NCBI RefSeq assembly: GCF_900114185.1 | Contig: NZ_FOSE01000005.1 | Location: 62,001 to 126,000 of the forward strand | Source of the DNA: Cellulomonas sp. KH9 | Lineage (GTDB): Bacteria > Actinomycetota > Actinomycetes > Actinomycetales > Cellulomonadaceae | DNA length: 64,000 nt | Direction of reading: 5' to 3' | In this document: one piece after another, positions 24,365 to 33,093 of the stretch | Position numbering within the stretch: position 1 is the first letter of the stretch | Layout: every line of letters starts with the position of its first letter | Notes under the pieces: model-generated | What the model was told of the DNA's origin: nothing | The model's database searches: none | What the model saw: only the letters and a program-made list of their open reading frames with translations | Program-made: the position numbers and the translations under genes

Positions 24365-25207
24365 GTGGCCACCTACCCGGCAGCGGACGGTGCCGGGCTC
24401 ACGTACGACGCCCACGGCCCCGCCGACGCCCCCGTCGTGATCGCGCTGCCCGGCGGGTCCGCGCGCGACCCCGCGTACCTCGGTGACCTGGCCGGCCTGG
24501 CCGGGGCCCGGCGGCTCGTCGTGCCCCACCCGCGCGGCGTCGGCCACTCCCCGCTGGACCCCGCCCACGCCTCGTGGTGGGCGCAGGCCGGGGACGTGCA
24601 GGACCTGCGCCTGCACCTGGGTGCGTCGCGCGTCGTCCTGCTGGCGCACTCGGCGGCCGCGCGCCAGGCGGTGAGCCACGCGCTGCGGTTCCCCGGCCTG
24701 GCCGGGCTCGTCCTGGTCACGCCGTCGGCGGCGTCGCTGGTGGACGTCACCTCGGACGCGGAGGCGGTGGCCGCCCGCCGCGCGACCGACCCGGTGTTCC
24801 GGGCGGCGGTGGCGGCGCTCGAGGGCGGCGCCGGCACGAGCAGCGCGCAGGCCTACGACGCGTGGCAGCACGCGGGTGCGCCCGCCGGGTACGCCGCGTG
24901 GGGAACCGCGGAGCGGGCGCACGCCGCGGCCGGCCGGTGGCACCTGGCAGCCGCCCGGGCGTACCTCGCGGGACCGCCGCCCGACGACCTGCGTGCGGGC
25001 CTGCCGACGCTGACCGTCCCCACGCTCGTGGTCGCCGGCGCCGAGGACGCCCTCACCGGTGTCACCGCGCCGGCCGCGCTCGCCGCCGCGCTGCCCGCCG
25101 GTCGGCTCGTCGTGCTGGAGGCGTGCGGGCACTACCCGTGGGTGGAGCAGCCCGCCGCGTTCCGGGCCGTGGTCGACCGCTTCCTGGCCGAGGTGCTGCC
25201 CGGCTGA
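24365..25207 (+). CDS. Alpha/beta hydrolase
   Basis: The 280-residue protein begins at GTG 24365. It shows VVIALPGGSARDPAYLGDL (oxyanion region), RLVVPHPRGVGHSPLDPAHA, the nucleophile in VVLLAHSAAARQAVSHA (Ser in AHSAA) and a late EDALTGVTAPAALA Asp region, followed by CGHYPWVEQP with the catalytic His. The elbow lacks the standard second Gly, which is seen in some family members. It is similar to proline-iminopeptidase-like and other small-molecule hydrolases. It diverges from the YidD-like gene. Confidence 0.86.
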   Translation: MATYPAADGAGLTYDAHGPADAPVVIALPGGSARDPAYLGDLAGLAGARRLVVPHPRGVGHSPLDPAHASWWAQAGDVQDLRLHLGASRVVLLAHSAAARQAVSHALRFPGLAGLVLVTPSAASLVDVTSDAEAVAARRATDPVFRAAVAALEGGAGTSSAQAYDAWQHAGAPAGYAAWGTAERAHAAAGRWHLAAARAYLAGPPPDDLRAGLPTLTVPTLVVAGAEDALTGVTAPAALAAALPAGRLVVLEACGHYPWVEQPAAFRAVVDRFLAEVLPG

Positions 25208-25306
25208 CGGCCGTCGGCGGACGGTGCGACACCCCCGGGACGACCGGCACCGATCGGTCCCCCGGTTCCGGCCCCACGGAGCACCGCCGACCACTACCTT
25301 CTGCCC

Positions 25307-25855
25307 ATGCAGCTCTTCCGGCGCCGCAGGCCCGCGCCCGTCCCGTACCCCACGGGCTCCCCCGAGGACCTGTCCGCGCGCTGGCTCCGCTGGGTCGCGG
25401 GCCAGGACTGGGCGACCTCACCGGTCGCCGACCTCAACGGTGAGCACGCCGGCCGGGACCAGCCGGACGACGTCTGGTTCCTCGCCGGGACGTTCGGCGG
25501 GGCGGTGCAGCGGGACTGCACGGTGCCGGCCGGGCGGCCGCTGTACGGCCCGGCCGTGAACATGTGGGGGCCGGCGGGCGACGGTGCGCCGGTGCTGGGT
25601 GACGGGTTCGGCCGGATCACCGTGGACGGTGCGGACGTCGAGCTGCGGGAGGTCGTCGTCGACGCCGTGGACCTCGCCGGCTCGCAGGACAACCCGGTCA
25701 CGCAGACCCACCGGATCGTCCCCATGGCGATGTGGGGCCTGTGGGGCCTGGTCCCGCCGCTGCCCGCCGGCCGGCACGAGGTCGTGATCAGGGGCGGCGA
25801 CGGGCACGGGTTCACGGTCGAGGCGGCCTACACGCTCGACGTCGCCGAGGGCTGA
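25307..25855 (+). CDS. Uncharacterised protein
   Basis: The 182-residue protein begins at ATG 25307 and has no signal peptide; its first residues are MQLFRRRRPAP. The core contains DDVWFLAGTFGGAVQRDCTV and PAGRPLYGPAVNMWGP, a pattern I have seen in other hypothetical actinobacterial proteins, and it ends with a beta-rich part (GRHEVVIRGGDGHGFTVEAA). It looks like a small beta-sandwich. No function can be given. It converges with the alcohol dehydrogenase gene, 26 bp apart. Confidence 0.72.
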   Translation: MQLFRRRRPAPVPYPTGSPEDLSARWLRWVAGQDWATSPVADLNGEHAGRDQPDDVWFLAGTFGGAVQRDCTVPAGRPLYGPAVNMWGPAGDGAPVLGDGFGRITVDGADVELREVVVDAVDLAGSQDNPVTQTHRIVPMAMWGLWGLVPPLPAGRHEVVIRGGDGHGFTVEAAYTLDVAEG

Positions 25856-25881
25856 CGAGTGCACACCGACGCCCTCGCGCC

Positions 25882-26901
25882 TCACACGGTGAGCAGCACC
25901 TTGGTCGCCCGCCGCTCGTCCATCGCACGGTAGCCCTCGGCGGCCTGCTCCAGCGGCAGGGTGAGGTCGAAGACCTTGCCGGGGTCGATGGTGCGGTCCC
26001 AGATCCGCTGGATCAGGTCGGGCAGGAACCGGCGCACCGGCGCCGGGCCGCCGTGCAGGTGCACACCGGAGAAGAACAGCTCCTGGCCGGGCAGCGTGAC
26101 GTCGTGCGAGACGCCGACGTACCCGACGTGCCCGCCGGGGCGGGTCGACCGGATGGCCTGCATCATCGACTCCTGCGTGCCGACGGCCTCGACCACGCTG
26201 TGCGCGCCCAGCCCGTCGGTGAGGTCCTTGACGTGCGCCACCCCCGCGTCGCCGCGCTCCTCGACGACGTCGGTGGCGCCGAACCCGCGCGCGAGCGCCT
26301 GCCGGTCGGCGTGCCGGGACATGGCGATCACGCGTTCGGCACCGAGCTGCCGCGCGGCCAGGACACCGAGCAGCCCGACGGCTCCGTCACCGACCACCGC
26401 GACCATCTTCCCCGGCCCCGCCTCGGCGGCCACCGCCGCGAACCACCCGGTCCCCAGCACGTCGGACGCGGCCAGCAGCGACGGCACCAGGTCCGGGTCC
26501 GGCATCCCCGGCGTCGCGACGAGCGTGCCGTCGGCCAGCGGGATGCGCGCGTACTGCGCCTGCGTCCCGATCATGCCCATCGGCACCCGCTGCACGCAGT
26601 GCGACTGGTACCCGGAGCGGCAGATCTCGCAGGTGTCGTCCGACGCGAAGAACGACCCGACGACGAACTGCCCGACCCGCACGTCGCGCACCTGCGCCCC
26701 CACCTCGCGGACGACGCCGACGTACTCGTGCCCCATCCACGCGTGGTCGGCGGACTCGATCCCGCGGTAGGGCCACAGGTCGGAGCCGCAGATGCAGGTC
26801 GCGGTGACCTCGATGACGGCGTCGGTCGGTTGCTCGATCCTCGGCTGCTCCCGGTCGACGACGCGGACCTCACCGGGTCGTTCCATGATGACTGCGCGCA
26901 T
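25882..26901 (-). CDS. Zinc-dependent alcohol dehydrogenase (MDR family)
   Basis: The 339-residue protein has the medium-chain dehydrogenase layout. The catalytic zinc site is CICGSD (Cys38) with GHEY (His58, Glu59). The structural-zinc loop DDTCEICRSGYQSHC has only three of the usual four Cys. The Rossmann motif is VAVVGDGAVGLLGVLAARQLG. It is closest to zinc alcohol dehydrogenases with NADP-dependent activity on aldehydes and alcohols. The upstream region (26966-27000) holds a doubled 14-bp box that may be regulatory. It is a single gene. Confidence 0.88.
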   Translation of the reverse strand: MRAVIMERPGEVRVVDREQPRIEQPTDAVIEVTATCICGSDLWPYRGIESADHAWMGHEYVGVVREVGAQVRDVRVGQFVVGSFFASDDTCEICRSGYQSHCVQRVPMGMIGTQAQYARIPLADGTLVATPGMPDPDLVPSLLAASDVLGTGWFAAVAAEAGPGKMVAVVGDGAVGLLGVLAARQLGAERVIAMSRHADRQALARGFGATDVVEERGDAGVAHVKDLTDGLGAHSVVEAVGTQESMMQAIRSTRPGGHVGYVGVSHDVTLPGQELFFSGVHLHGGPAPVRRFLPDLIQRIWDRTIDPGKVFDLTLPLEQAAEGYRAMDERRATKVLLTV

Positions 26902-26965
26902 CGCGGCGCCCCCTGCCGGCTGGTGGTGGCGGATCCGGACGGTCCCGCCGTCCCCAGCATGCGGA

Positions 26966-27000
26966 GGCGGGGCGCACCCCGCACGCGGCGGGGCGCACCC
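26966..27000. repeat. Direct repeat in front of the alcohol dehydrogenase gene
   Basis: GGCGGGGCGCACCC occurs at 26966-26979 and again at 26987-27000, exactly 21 bp apart (two helical turns). It lies 65 bp upstream of the alcohol dehydrogenase ATG, a typical place for an activator or repressor. The GC-rich composition makes a chance origin more likely than at an AT-rich site. Confidence 0.35.
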
Positions 27001-27051
27001 GGGGGTACGCGGCCGGGCCGCGAGGTGGTGGACCGTCAGGTGGTGCGGACG

Positions 27052-27861
27052 TCAGGTGGCCGGGAGCCCGAGCCCCGCGAGCCAGTGCCGCAGCAGCGCG
27101 GCGACCAGGTCGGGCTGCTCGTGCAGGAGCGCGTGGCCCGCGCCGTCGGCCACCGTCAGCGAGGCGCGCGGGTAGACGTCGAGCAGGCGCACGGCGTCGG
27201 CCCACCCCACGGACGCGTCGTGGCGGCCCGCCAGGACCAGCGTCGGGTAGGGCTGCGGCGCGTCGGCGTCGGGGGCGTCGCGCAGCTCCCAGCGCCCGTA
27301 CACCTGGCCGAACCCCTCCTCGTCGCACAGCCGGGCGCCGGGCAGCACATGGTCCCGGTAGGCCCGCGCGGTGCGAGCGGTGCGCACGACGAGGTACTCC
27401 TCGAACCCCGGGACGTCGGCACGGTCCAGGACGTCCGCGGCACCGGGCTCGTCGTGCAGCACCCGGTGCGGCGGGACGTCCCGGGCCCTGCGGCCGGCCG
27501 GGCAGACGAGCGCGAGGCCGGCGACCCGGTCGGGCCGCCGGGCGGCCACGGCGCGCGCCAGGTACCCGCCCAGGGAGTGCCCGCCGATCACGAACGGCCC
27601 GCCGCCGGTCACCCGGTCGACGAACCGCAGCAGCACCTCCACGACGTCGTCACCGCCGCCCAGGTGCGCGGGAGCGGCCGTGCGGCCGTGCGCGGGCAGG
27701 TCCGGGTAGACCCGCCGCAGCCCGTCGACGCCGGCGAGCACGGGCTCGAGCGCCCCGGCGACCTCGCGGTGGTCGACACCCGCACCGTGCAGCACCACGA
27801 ACGGCACCCCGTCGCCGTGCTCGACGTGGTGCACGCGGACGCCCCCGACCTCGCGGTACAC
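27052..27861 (-). CDS. Alpha/beta hydrolase
   Basis: The 269-residue protein starts at GTG 27861. It carries PFVVLHGAGVDHREVAGALE (oxyanion hole HGAG), VYPDLPAHGRTAAPAHLGG, the nucleophile elbow VIGGHSLGGYLARAVA (GHSLGG, Ser), the late Asp region LAGRHDASVGWADA and GAGHALLHEQPDLV with the catalytic His. All triad positions are present. It is one of several unrelated hydrolases in the window and is divergent from the NmrA-like gene. The substrate is unknown. Confidence 0.9.
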   Translation of the reverse strand: MYREVGGVRVHHVEHGDGVPFVVLHGAGVDHREVAGALEPVLAGVDGLRRVYPDLPAHGRTAAPAHLGGGDDVVEVLLRFVDRVTGGGPFVIGGHSLGGYLARAVAARRPDRVAGLALVCPAGRRARDVPPHRVLHDEPGAADVLDRADVPGFEEYLVVRTARTARAYRDHVLPGARLCDEEGFGQVYGRWELRDAPDADAPQPYPTLVLAGRHDASVGWADAVRLLDVYPRASLTVADGAGHALLHEQPDLVAALLRHWLAGLGLPAT

Positions 27862-27955
27862 GCCGCCGACGCTAACCCGGCGCGTCCCGGCCCGCCGCCC
27901 GATGGCGCGACCGCACGCCGGGGGTCGACGATGGGGGCCGACCCGAGGAGGGCCC

Positions 27956-28801
27956 ATGGACTCCCCCACGATCGGCGTGACCGGTGCCACGGGGCACGTC
28001 GGCGGGCTGGTCGCCCGGCACCTGGCCGACCGGGGCCTGCGACAGCGGCTGCTGGTGCGGGACCCCGCGAGCCCGCGCCTGCCGGACGTGGGCGCGGACG
28101 TCGAGCGCGTCGACTACGGCGACCGGGACCTCAGCACGGCCGCGCTGCGCGGCGTCGACGTCCTGCTCATGGTGTCCGCGAGCGAGAGCCGCACGCGCGC
28201 GGCCGACCACGAGACGTTCGTCGCGGCCGCCGCCGACGCGGGGGTGCGGCACGTCGTGTACACGTCGTTCGCGGCGGCGGCACCGGACGCGGTGTTCACG
28301 CTCGGGCGCGACCACTTCCGCACGGAGCAGGCGCTGCGGGCGTCGAGCCTGCGGTGGACGTTCCTGCGCGACACGTTCTACCTCGACGTCCTGGAGGACT
28401 TCGTCGGCCCCGACGGCGTGCTGCGCGGGCCGGCCGACGGCGGACGGTGCGCGTTCGTCGCCCGGTCCGACGTGGCGCGCGTCGCCGCGACGGTGCTGGC
28501 CGACCCCGCGCCGCACGTCGACCGTGCGTACGACCTCACCGGGCCGCGGGGACTGACGCTGACCGAGGCCGCCGCCACGATCAGCGCCGTGCGCGGCACG
28601 CCCGTCACGTTCCACGACGAGACGCTCGAGGAGGCGTACGCGTCACGCGCGTCGTACGGCGCCCCCGACTGGCAGGTCGACGCGTGGGTGTCGACGTACA
28701 CGGCCATCGCGAGCGACGTCATGGCGGAGCCGAGCGACGCGGTCGAGCGGATCACGGGCACGCCGCCGGCCGACCTGGAGACGGTGCTGCGGGCGCGGTG
28801 A
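27956..28801 (+). CDS. NmrA-like / NAD(P)H-binding SDR protein (quinone oxidoreductase QOR2 type)
   Basis: The 281-residue protein begins at ATG 27956 behind GAGGAGGG. It has the atypical SDR nucleotide motif IGVTGATGHVGGLVARHLAD, then VDYGDRDLSTAALRGVDVLL, HVVYTSFAAAAPDAVF and WTFLRDTFYLDVLEDF. These are features of QOR2/NmrA-like proteins that bind NADPH and may reduce quinones or act as redox sensors. The Tyr/Lys pair of classical SDRs is not placed as in dehydrogenases. It is transcribed alone or with the following DUF4274 gene (57-bp gap). Confidence 0.85.
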   Translation: MDSPTIGVTGATGHVGGLVARHLADRGLRQRLLVRDPASPRLPDVGADVERVDYGDRDLSTAALRGVDVLLMVSASESRTRAADHETFVAAAADAGVRHVVYTSFAAAAPDAVFTLGRDHFRTEQALRASSLRWTFLRDTFYLDVLEDFVGPDGVLRGPADGGRCAFVARSDVARVAATVLADPAPHVDRAYDLTGPRGLTLTEAAATISAVRGTPVTFHDETLEEAYASRASYGAPDWQVDAWVSTYTAIASDVMAEPSDAVERITGTPPADLETVLRAR

Positions 28802-28858
28802 CCGCCCCGGCGCGCGGCCGCCGTGCCGACGGGCTACGGCCCGGTAGCCTCGACGGAC

Positions 28859-29353
28859 GTGAGCACCGTGCACCCCGAGGCCGAGCAGTTCCTGCGCGAC
28901 TACCTGCGTTCCGCCACCCCGGAGCAGCGGCACACCTTCGTGCGCCGGGCCAACTACGACACCGGTGAGGCGCTCGTCCGGTTCGTGCTCGACGACCCGA
29001 CGACCGACCGCGCCAGCGCACTGGCCGCCTACTGGATCCTCGGCGCCGGGTACTACTGCCGGTACGCGTCGGCCGACGAGGTGCCCGAGCCCGACCGTCC
29101 GACCTGGGAGCTGCTGCGCCTGATCGAGGAGCGCTACGCCGCGGGGTACTGGGCGGACCACGGCATCGGGTTCGACCCCACGGACGACGACGAGATCGAC
29201 TGGACCGAGGGCGAGGGCGACGACCCCGAGCCGTACCCGGTGCCCGACGTCATGCTGCGGGCGGTGCCCGGCGGGCTCGTCGACGACGAGGACACCGAGG
29301 ACGGCCTGCCGCTGGACGTGCACCTGCGCTACAGCGCGCTGCTGCGCGGCTGA
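28859..29353 (+). CDS. DUF4274 family protein
   Basis: The 164-residue protein opens at GTG 28859. It reads FLRDYLRSATPEQRHTFVRR, then TGEALVRFVLDDPTTDRASA and LAAYWILGAGYYCRYAS, which fits the DUF4274 helical pattern. The C-terminal half is very acidic (DPTDDDEIDWTEGEGDDPEP). The family has no known function, though it is often found near toxin immunity genes. Here no toxin gene is nearby. Confidence 0.6.
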   Translation: MSTVHPEAEQFLRDYLRSATPEQRHTFVRRANYDTGEALVRFVLDDPTTDRASALAAYWILGAGYYCRYASADEVPEPDRPTWELLRLIEERYAAGYWADHGIGFDPTDDDEIDWTEGEGDDPEPYPVPDVMLRAVPGGLVDDEDTEDGLPLDVHLRYSALLRG

Positions 29354-29455
29354 CGACGCCGCCCGTCACCGACACGGCGGGCGGTCTCGAGCGCGCCGGA
29401 CGGGCTCCCGGGGAGTTCACTGGGGTGTGCCCGGTCGTCGACGAGGGGGAGGCCG

Positions 29456-30355
29456 ATGGGCGGACCGGTGGTCGACGTCCGGGGGCTGCGCAAGTCGTTC
29501 GGCCGGTTCCGCGCGCTCGACGGCCTCGACCTGCGGGTCGAGGCCGGCCACGTGCACGGCTTCCTCGGCCCCAACGGCGCCGGCAAGTCCACGACGATCC
29601 GCGTCCTGCTCGGGCTGCTGCGCGCCGACGGCGGCACCGTCCGGCTGCTCGGCGGCGACCCGTGGCGGGACGTCGTGGCGCTGCACCGACGGCTGGCGTA
29701 CGTCCCGGGCGACGTCTCGCTGTGGCCCGGGATGACCGGCGGCGAGGCGATCGACCTGCTCGGAGCGCTGCGCGGCGGGCTCGACGAGCGCCGCCGCGCC
29801 GAGATGGTCGAGCGCTTCGAGCTGGACCCCACCAAGCGGGGGCGGCAGTACTCGACGGGCAACCGGCAGAAGGTCGCCCTGGTCGCGGCGCTCGCGTCCG
29901 ACGTCGAGCTGCTGGTGCTCGACGAGCCGACCAGCGGGCTCGACCCGCTCATGGAGAACGTCTTCCAGGAGGTGCTCGCCGAGGCCAGGAGCCGCGGGAC
30001 GACCGTGCTGCTGTCCAGCCACGCCCTGGCGGAGGTCGAGACGCTCGCCGACCGGATCAGCATCGTCCGCGACGGGCGCGTCGTGCGGTCCGGCACCCTG
30101 GCCGACCTGCGCGGGCAGACCCGCACGACGATCCACGCGACCCTCACGCGCCCGCTCCCCGTGCCCGCCCCCGCCGTCCTGCGCGACGTGCACGTGGACG
30201 GTGCCCGGATCACGGCGCACGTCGAGACGCCGCGGATCGGCGAGGCCCTGGCCGTGCTCACGGTGCACGGGATCCGCTCGCTCACCGTCGCGCCCCCGTC
30301 GTTGGAGAGCCTGTTCCTGCGGCTCTACGGCGACGACGGCACCCCGGCGCGATGA
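29456..30355 (+). CDS. ABC transporter ATP-binding protein with variant signature
   Basis: The 299-residue ATPase has Walker A GPNGAGKST (about residues 38-46), Q-loop YVPGDVSLWPGM, a variant signature YSTGNRQKVAL in place of LSGGQ, Walker B ELLVLDEPTSGLDPL and H-loop LSSHALAEVE. The C-terminal 80 residues form the extended domain of the exporter type (RITAHVETPRIGEALAV). The variant signature is shared by many actinobacterial exporters of this class. It overlaps the following permease by four bases, so the two form one transporter. Confidence 0.92.
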   Translation: MGGPVVDVRGLRKSFGRFRALDGLDLRVEAGHVHGFLGPNGAGKSTTIRVLLGLLRADGGTVRLLGGDPWRDVVALHRRLAYVPGDVSLWPGMTGGEAIDLLGALRGGLDERRRAEMVERFELDPTKRGRQYSTGNRQKVALVAALASDVELLVLDEPTSGLDPLMENVFQEVLAEARSRGTTVLLSSHALAEVETLADRISIVRDGRVVRSGTLADLRGQTRTTIHATLTRPLPVPAPAVLRDVHVDGARITAHVETPRIGEALAVLTVHGIRSLTVAPPSLESLFLRLYGDDGTPAR

Positions 30356-31953
30356 GCACCGCGGCCGCCTCCCTCACCGGGACCCGTCCGCTGCTGCGCG
30401 TCGCGCTGCGCCACGAGGGCCGGCTCCTCGCCCCCTGGGTGCTGGTCGTGACGCTGCTGTCGGCGTCGTCGGTGGTCGTGTACCCGTTCGTCTTCCCGGA
30501 CCTGGCCGCACGACGCGCGCTCGCCGGGGCCGTCGAGGCCAACCCCGCCCTCGGGCTGGTCTTCGGCCCGGCGTTCGACCTGACGACGGTCGACGGGTTC
30601 AACGCCTGGCGCACCCTGGCCCTCGGCGGGTTCTTCGTGGCGCTCGGGGCGGTGCTCTCCGTGACGCGCACGACCCGCGGCCAGGAGGACTCCGGTCAGG
30701 CCGAGCTGCTCGCGTCGGGGGTCATGGGCCGCTCGGCCCGGCTGCTGACCGGTGTGGCCGTCGCGCTCGTCGGGTCGCTCGCCGCAGGGGTGGTCGCCGG
30801 CGTCGTCACGGGTCTGTGCGGCGGCGCGTGGGAGGCGTCGCTGCTGCTCGGTGCCACGTACACGGCGAGCGGCTGGATGTTCGCGGCCGTGGCCGCGGTC
30901 ACGGCGCAGCTCGGGTCCGACGCCCGCACGGCGAACGCGCTGGCGGTCGGCACCCTGGGCACCCTGTTCCTCGCCCGCGGGTTCTGCGTCTCCCTCGACG
31001 CGCCCGTGTGGACCGTCCGGGCCAACCCGCTGGGCTGGATGCTCGAGACGCGACCCGCGTCGGGCGACCACTGGGCACCGCTGCTGCCGGCGGTCGCCTT
31101 CACCGTCGTCGTCGTCACGGTCGGCTTCGCCCTGCAGGCGCGACGCGACGTCGGCCAGGGCGCGATCGCCCAGCGCCCGGGCCCGGCGCGCGGACGGGTC
31201 CGCGGGCCCCTGCTGCTCGCCCTGCGGCTCAACCGGGCGCCGATCCTCACGTGGGCGGTCGCGTTCCACCTGCTGGGCCTGGTGTTCGGGTACTTCACGA
31301 CGTCGATCACGGACCTGGTGGCCGGCAGCACCGGCGTGCAGCAGGTCCTCGCGTCCGGCGCCACCACGCCCGAGCAGCTCACGGGCGCGGTCGTCCGCAC
31401 CCTGCTGAGCCTCGTCGGCATCATCGCCGCCGTGCCCGGCATCCAGATCGTGCTGCGGGTGCGCGGCGAGGAGCTGGAGGGCCGCGTCGAGCCGCTGCTC
31501 GCCGGTGCGCTGCCCCGCGCCCGGTACTACGCGAGCCACGTGGCCGTCGCGCTGACCGTCGTCACGGGGTACCTGGTCGGCGCCGGGGTCGTCGTGGGGC
31601 TCATGGCCGCCCGCGCCGACCTCACGGTCGGGCTCGTCGACGTCGTCGAGCAGACCCTGGCCACGGTCCCGGCGGTGTGGACCGTGGTGGCCGTGGCCGT
31701 GGCGGTGGTCGGGGCGCGGCCCGTCGTGAGCCTCGCCGCCTGGGGGGCGCTCGTCGCGTCGTTCCTGCTGACGCTCCTCGGCCCGACCCTCGGGCTCGAC
31801 GACCTGGTGCTCGGCATCAGCCCGTTCTGGCACGTCCCGGACACGACGGCCCCGAGCCCCGACCGGTCGGGGCTGGGGTGGCTCGCGCTGGTGACGGCCG
31901 TGCTCGTGGCCGTGGGGTTCGTCGGGTTCCGGCGACGCGACCTGGCACGCTGA
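30352..31953 (+). CDS. ABC transporter permease, polyketide-exporter-like
   Basis: The 533-residue membrane protein has about twelve hydrophobic segments arranged as two similar halves. Each half starts with a short TGTRPLLRVALR or LLALRLNRAPILTWA segment, and each carries an extracytoplasmic loop near the second helix (VVYPFVFPDLAARRALAGAVE in the first half). This is the large permease type annotated as exporter of polyketide antibiotics in actinobacteria. It partners the ATPase encoded just upstream. Cargo unknown. Just after its stop begins the DGPF remnant. Confidence 0.9.
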   Translation: MSTAAASLTGTRPLLRVALRHEGRLLAPWVLVVTLLSASSVVVYPFVFPDLAARRALAGAVEANPALGLVFGPAFDLTTVDGFNAWRTLALGGFFVALGAVLSVTRTTRGQEDSGQAELLASGVMGRSARLLTGVAVALVGSLAAGVVAGVVTGLCGGAWEASLLLGATYTASGWMFAAVAAVTAQLGSDARTANALAVGTLGTLFLARGFCVSLDAPVWTVRANPLGWMLETRPASGDHWAPLLPAVAFTVVVVTVGFALQARRDVGQGAIAQRPGPARGRVRGPLLLALRLNRAPILTWAVAFHLLGLVFGYFTTSITDLVAGSTGVQQVLASGATTPEQLTGAVVRTLLSLVGIIAAVPGIQIVLRVRGEELEGRVEPLLAGALPRARYYASHVAVALTVVTGYLVGAGVVVGLMAARADLTVGLVDVVEQTLATVPAVWTVVAVAVAVVGARPVVSLAAWGALVASFLLTLLGPTLGLDDLVLGISPFWHVPDTTAPSPDRSGLGWLALVTAVLVAVGFVGFRRRDLAR

Positions 31954-31979
31954 CGGGTCGGGGGCAGGACCGCGCGTCG

Positions 31980-32192
31980 TGTCGAAACGCCGCGGGCCCG
32001 CGCGCGTCGACGGTCGTCGACGCGACGGGCGACGGTCCGGCCCTGCGGACGGACGGGCCCTTCGTGGAGACCACCGAGTACGTCGCCGGCTTCTGGGTGG
32101 TCGACGCCGCCGACCACGCCACCGCGCTCGCGCTCGCGACCGCGGCGTCCCGGGCCTGCCGGCGGCGGGTCGAGCTGCGCCCGTTCCTCTGA
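31980..32192 (+). pseudogene. Decayed DGPF/YCII gene with an ECF42-like promoter box
   Basis: The frame that ends at 32192 reads LRTDGPFVETTEYVAGFWVV and RRVELRPFL, the C-terminal half of a DGPF/YCII domain. The N-terminal half and a start codon are missing. Directly upstream at 31980-31986 stands TGTCGAA, the -35-type element seen before the intact DGPF genes at 57.6 and 58.5 kb. A CGTC follows, but at 18 bp rather than 16. The simplest reading is a former ECF42 target gene that lost its 5' half (about 55 codons) by deletion. Confidence 0.65.
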
Positions 32193-32216
32193 CGTCGGTC
32201 GGGCCGGACCGGGGCG

Positions 32217-33023
32217 TCAGCGGCAGCCGACGCGCTCGGTGTCCAGCGTGATGTCGTCGACCCACAGGTCGTAGCGCCCGGGCACGGAGCCGCCCTGGTA
32301 CAGCTGCCAGCCGATCCGCACCGTGTCGGCCGCCGGCAGGACGAAGTCGGTGTCGGCGCCGCCGTGCTGCGTGGTGGTCACGGTCAGCTCCGGTTGCGGG
32401 ACGCCGTCGAACCACACGGCCACGCGGTTCTCCGGGGCGTACCACTCGAACTCGACGCACTGCCAGCGGTCCTCGACCGTCGGTGCGGACTCCTGCCAGC
32501 TCGTCCAGTCACCGGTCGGGCCGCCGTCGGCGCCGATGCCCCAGAACGTGGCGTCCGGGCCGACCGTCGGGGCGAACTGCCCGCCGAGCGGCCGCACGAC
32601 CTCGTCGGAGCCGGAGCCCGTGACCTCGACCAGCGTGAAGTGCGCCCAGTCCGGTGCCGTCGGGAAGTCGTCGACCTTGACGCGCAGCCGGCCGTAGAAC
32701 GTGTTGCCCGGGGCGGCGAAGTCCGTGACCTCGAGGAACGCCTGCCCGTTGTCCTCGGTGTGCACCCGCATCACCTTGCCCGCGCGGCCTGCCCGCTCGA
32801 CGGACAGCGTGCCGCGGCGGGTGTCGACGCCCCAGTCCAGGCTCACCGGGCCGCCGAGCGGCTGCGCCTCGAAGTCCTCGCAGAACAGCGCGTCGGTGCG
32901 CGCGCACGGGCCGCGCTGACCCGGCCCGTGCCCGTGCCCACCCCCGGCGGACGCGACGGGTGCCAGGACGAGCGTGGTCGCGGCGACCGCCGCGACGGTG
33001 ACCAGGGTCCGGATCGTCCTCAT
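32217..33023 (-). CDS. Secreted Cip1-like protein (jelly-roll, possible polysaccharide lyase)
   Basis: The 268-residue protein starts at ATG 33023 with a signal peptide ending VASA-G and a His/Gly-rich stretch GGGHGHGPGQRG. The body reads ALFCEDFEAQPLGG, then NTFYGRLRVKVDD, WQCVEFEWYAPENRVAVWFD and YDLWVDDITLDTERVGC. This order (FxEDFE, QCxEFxW, WFDG, W-Y-G, WVDDI, RVGC) matches Cip1 from the cellulolytic fungus Trichoderma reesei, a lyase-fold protein reported to act on acidic polysaccharides. The similarity is my own recognition and not computed. The gene shares an AAACG motif with the xylanase genes. Confidence 0.62.
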   Translation of the reverse strand: MRTIRTLVTVAAVAATTLVLAPVASAGGGHGHGPGQRGPCARTDALFCEDFEAQPLGGPVSLDWGVDTRRGTLSVERAGRAGKVMRVHTEDNGQAFLEVTDFAAPGNTFYGRLRVKVDDFPTAPDWAHFTLVEVTGSGSDEVVRPLGGQFAPTVGPDATFWGIGADGGPTGDWTSWQESAPTVEDRWQCVEFEWYAPENRVAVWFDGVPQPELTVTTTQHGGADTDFVLPAADTVRIGWQLYQGGSVPGRYDLWVDDITLDTERVGCR

Positions 33024-33093
33024 GCGCGCACCAGCCGTTCCGTCGGGTGTGGATGCCCGGATGCTAGGCAGCGCGGGCGCCCGCGGTCCCGCC

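Noticed and set aside
25732..28968. Very long open frame (over 1000 codons) on the plus strand
   Set aside because: It is opposite to, or out of frame with, several genes with clear domains (alcohol dehydrogenase, hydrolase, NmrA-like). Its translation is low-complexity Arg/Gly/Pro, typical of shadow frames in high-GC DNA.
30325..32460. 711-codon minus-strand frame over the ABC permease
   Set aside because: Composition is Arg/Gly/His-rich and repetitive, and the plus-strand permease in the same place has twelve hydrophobic segments and coupling to an ATPase gene.
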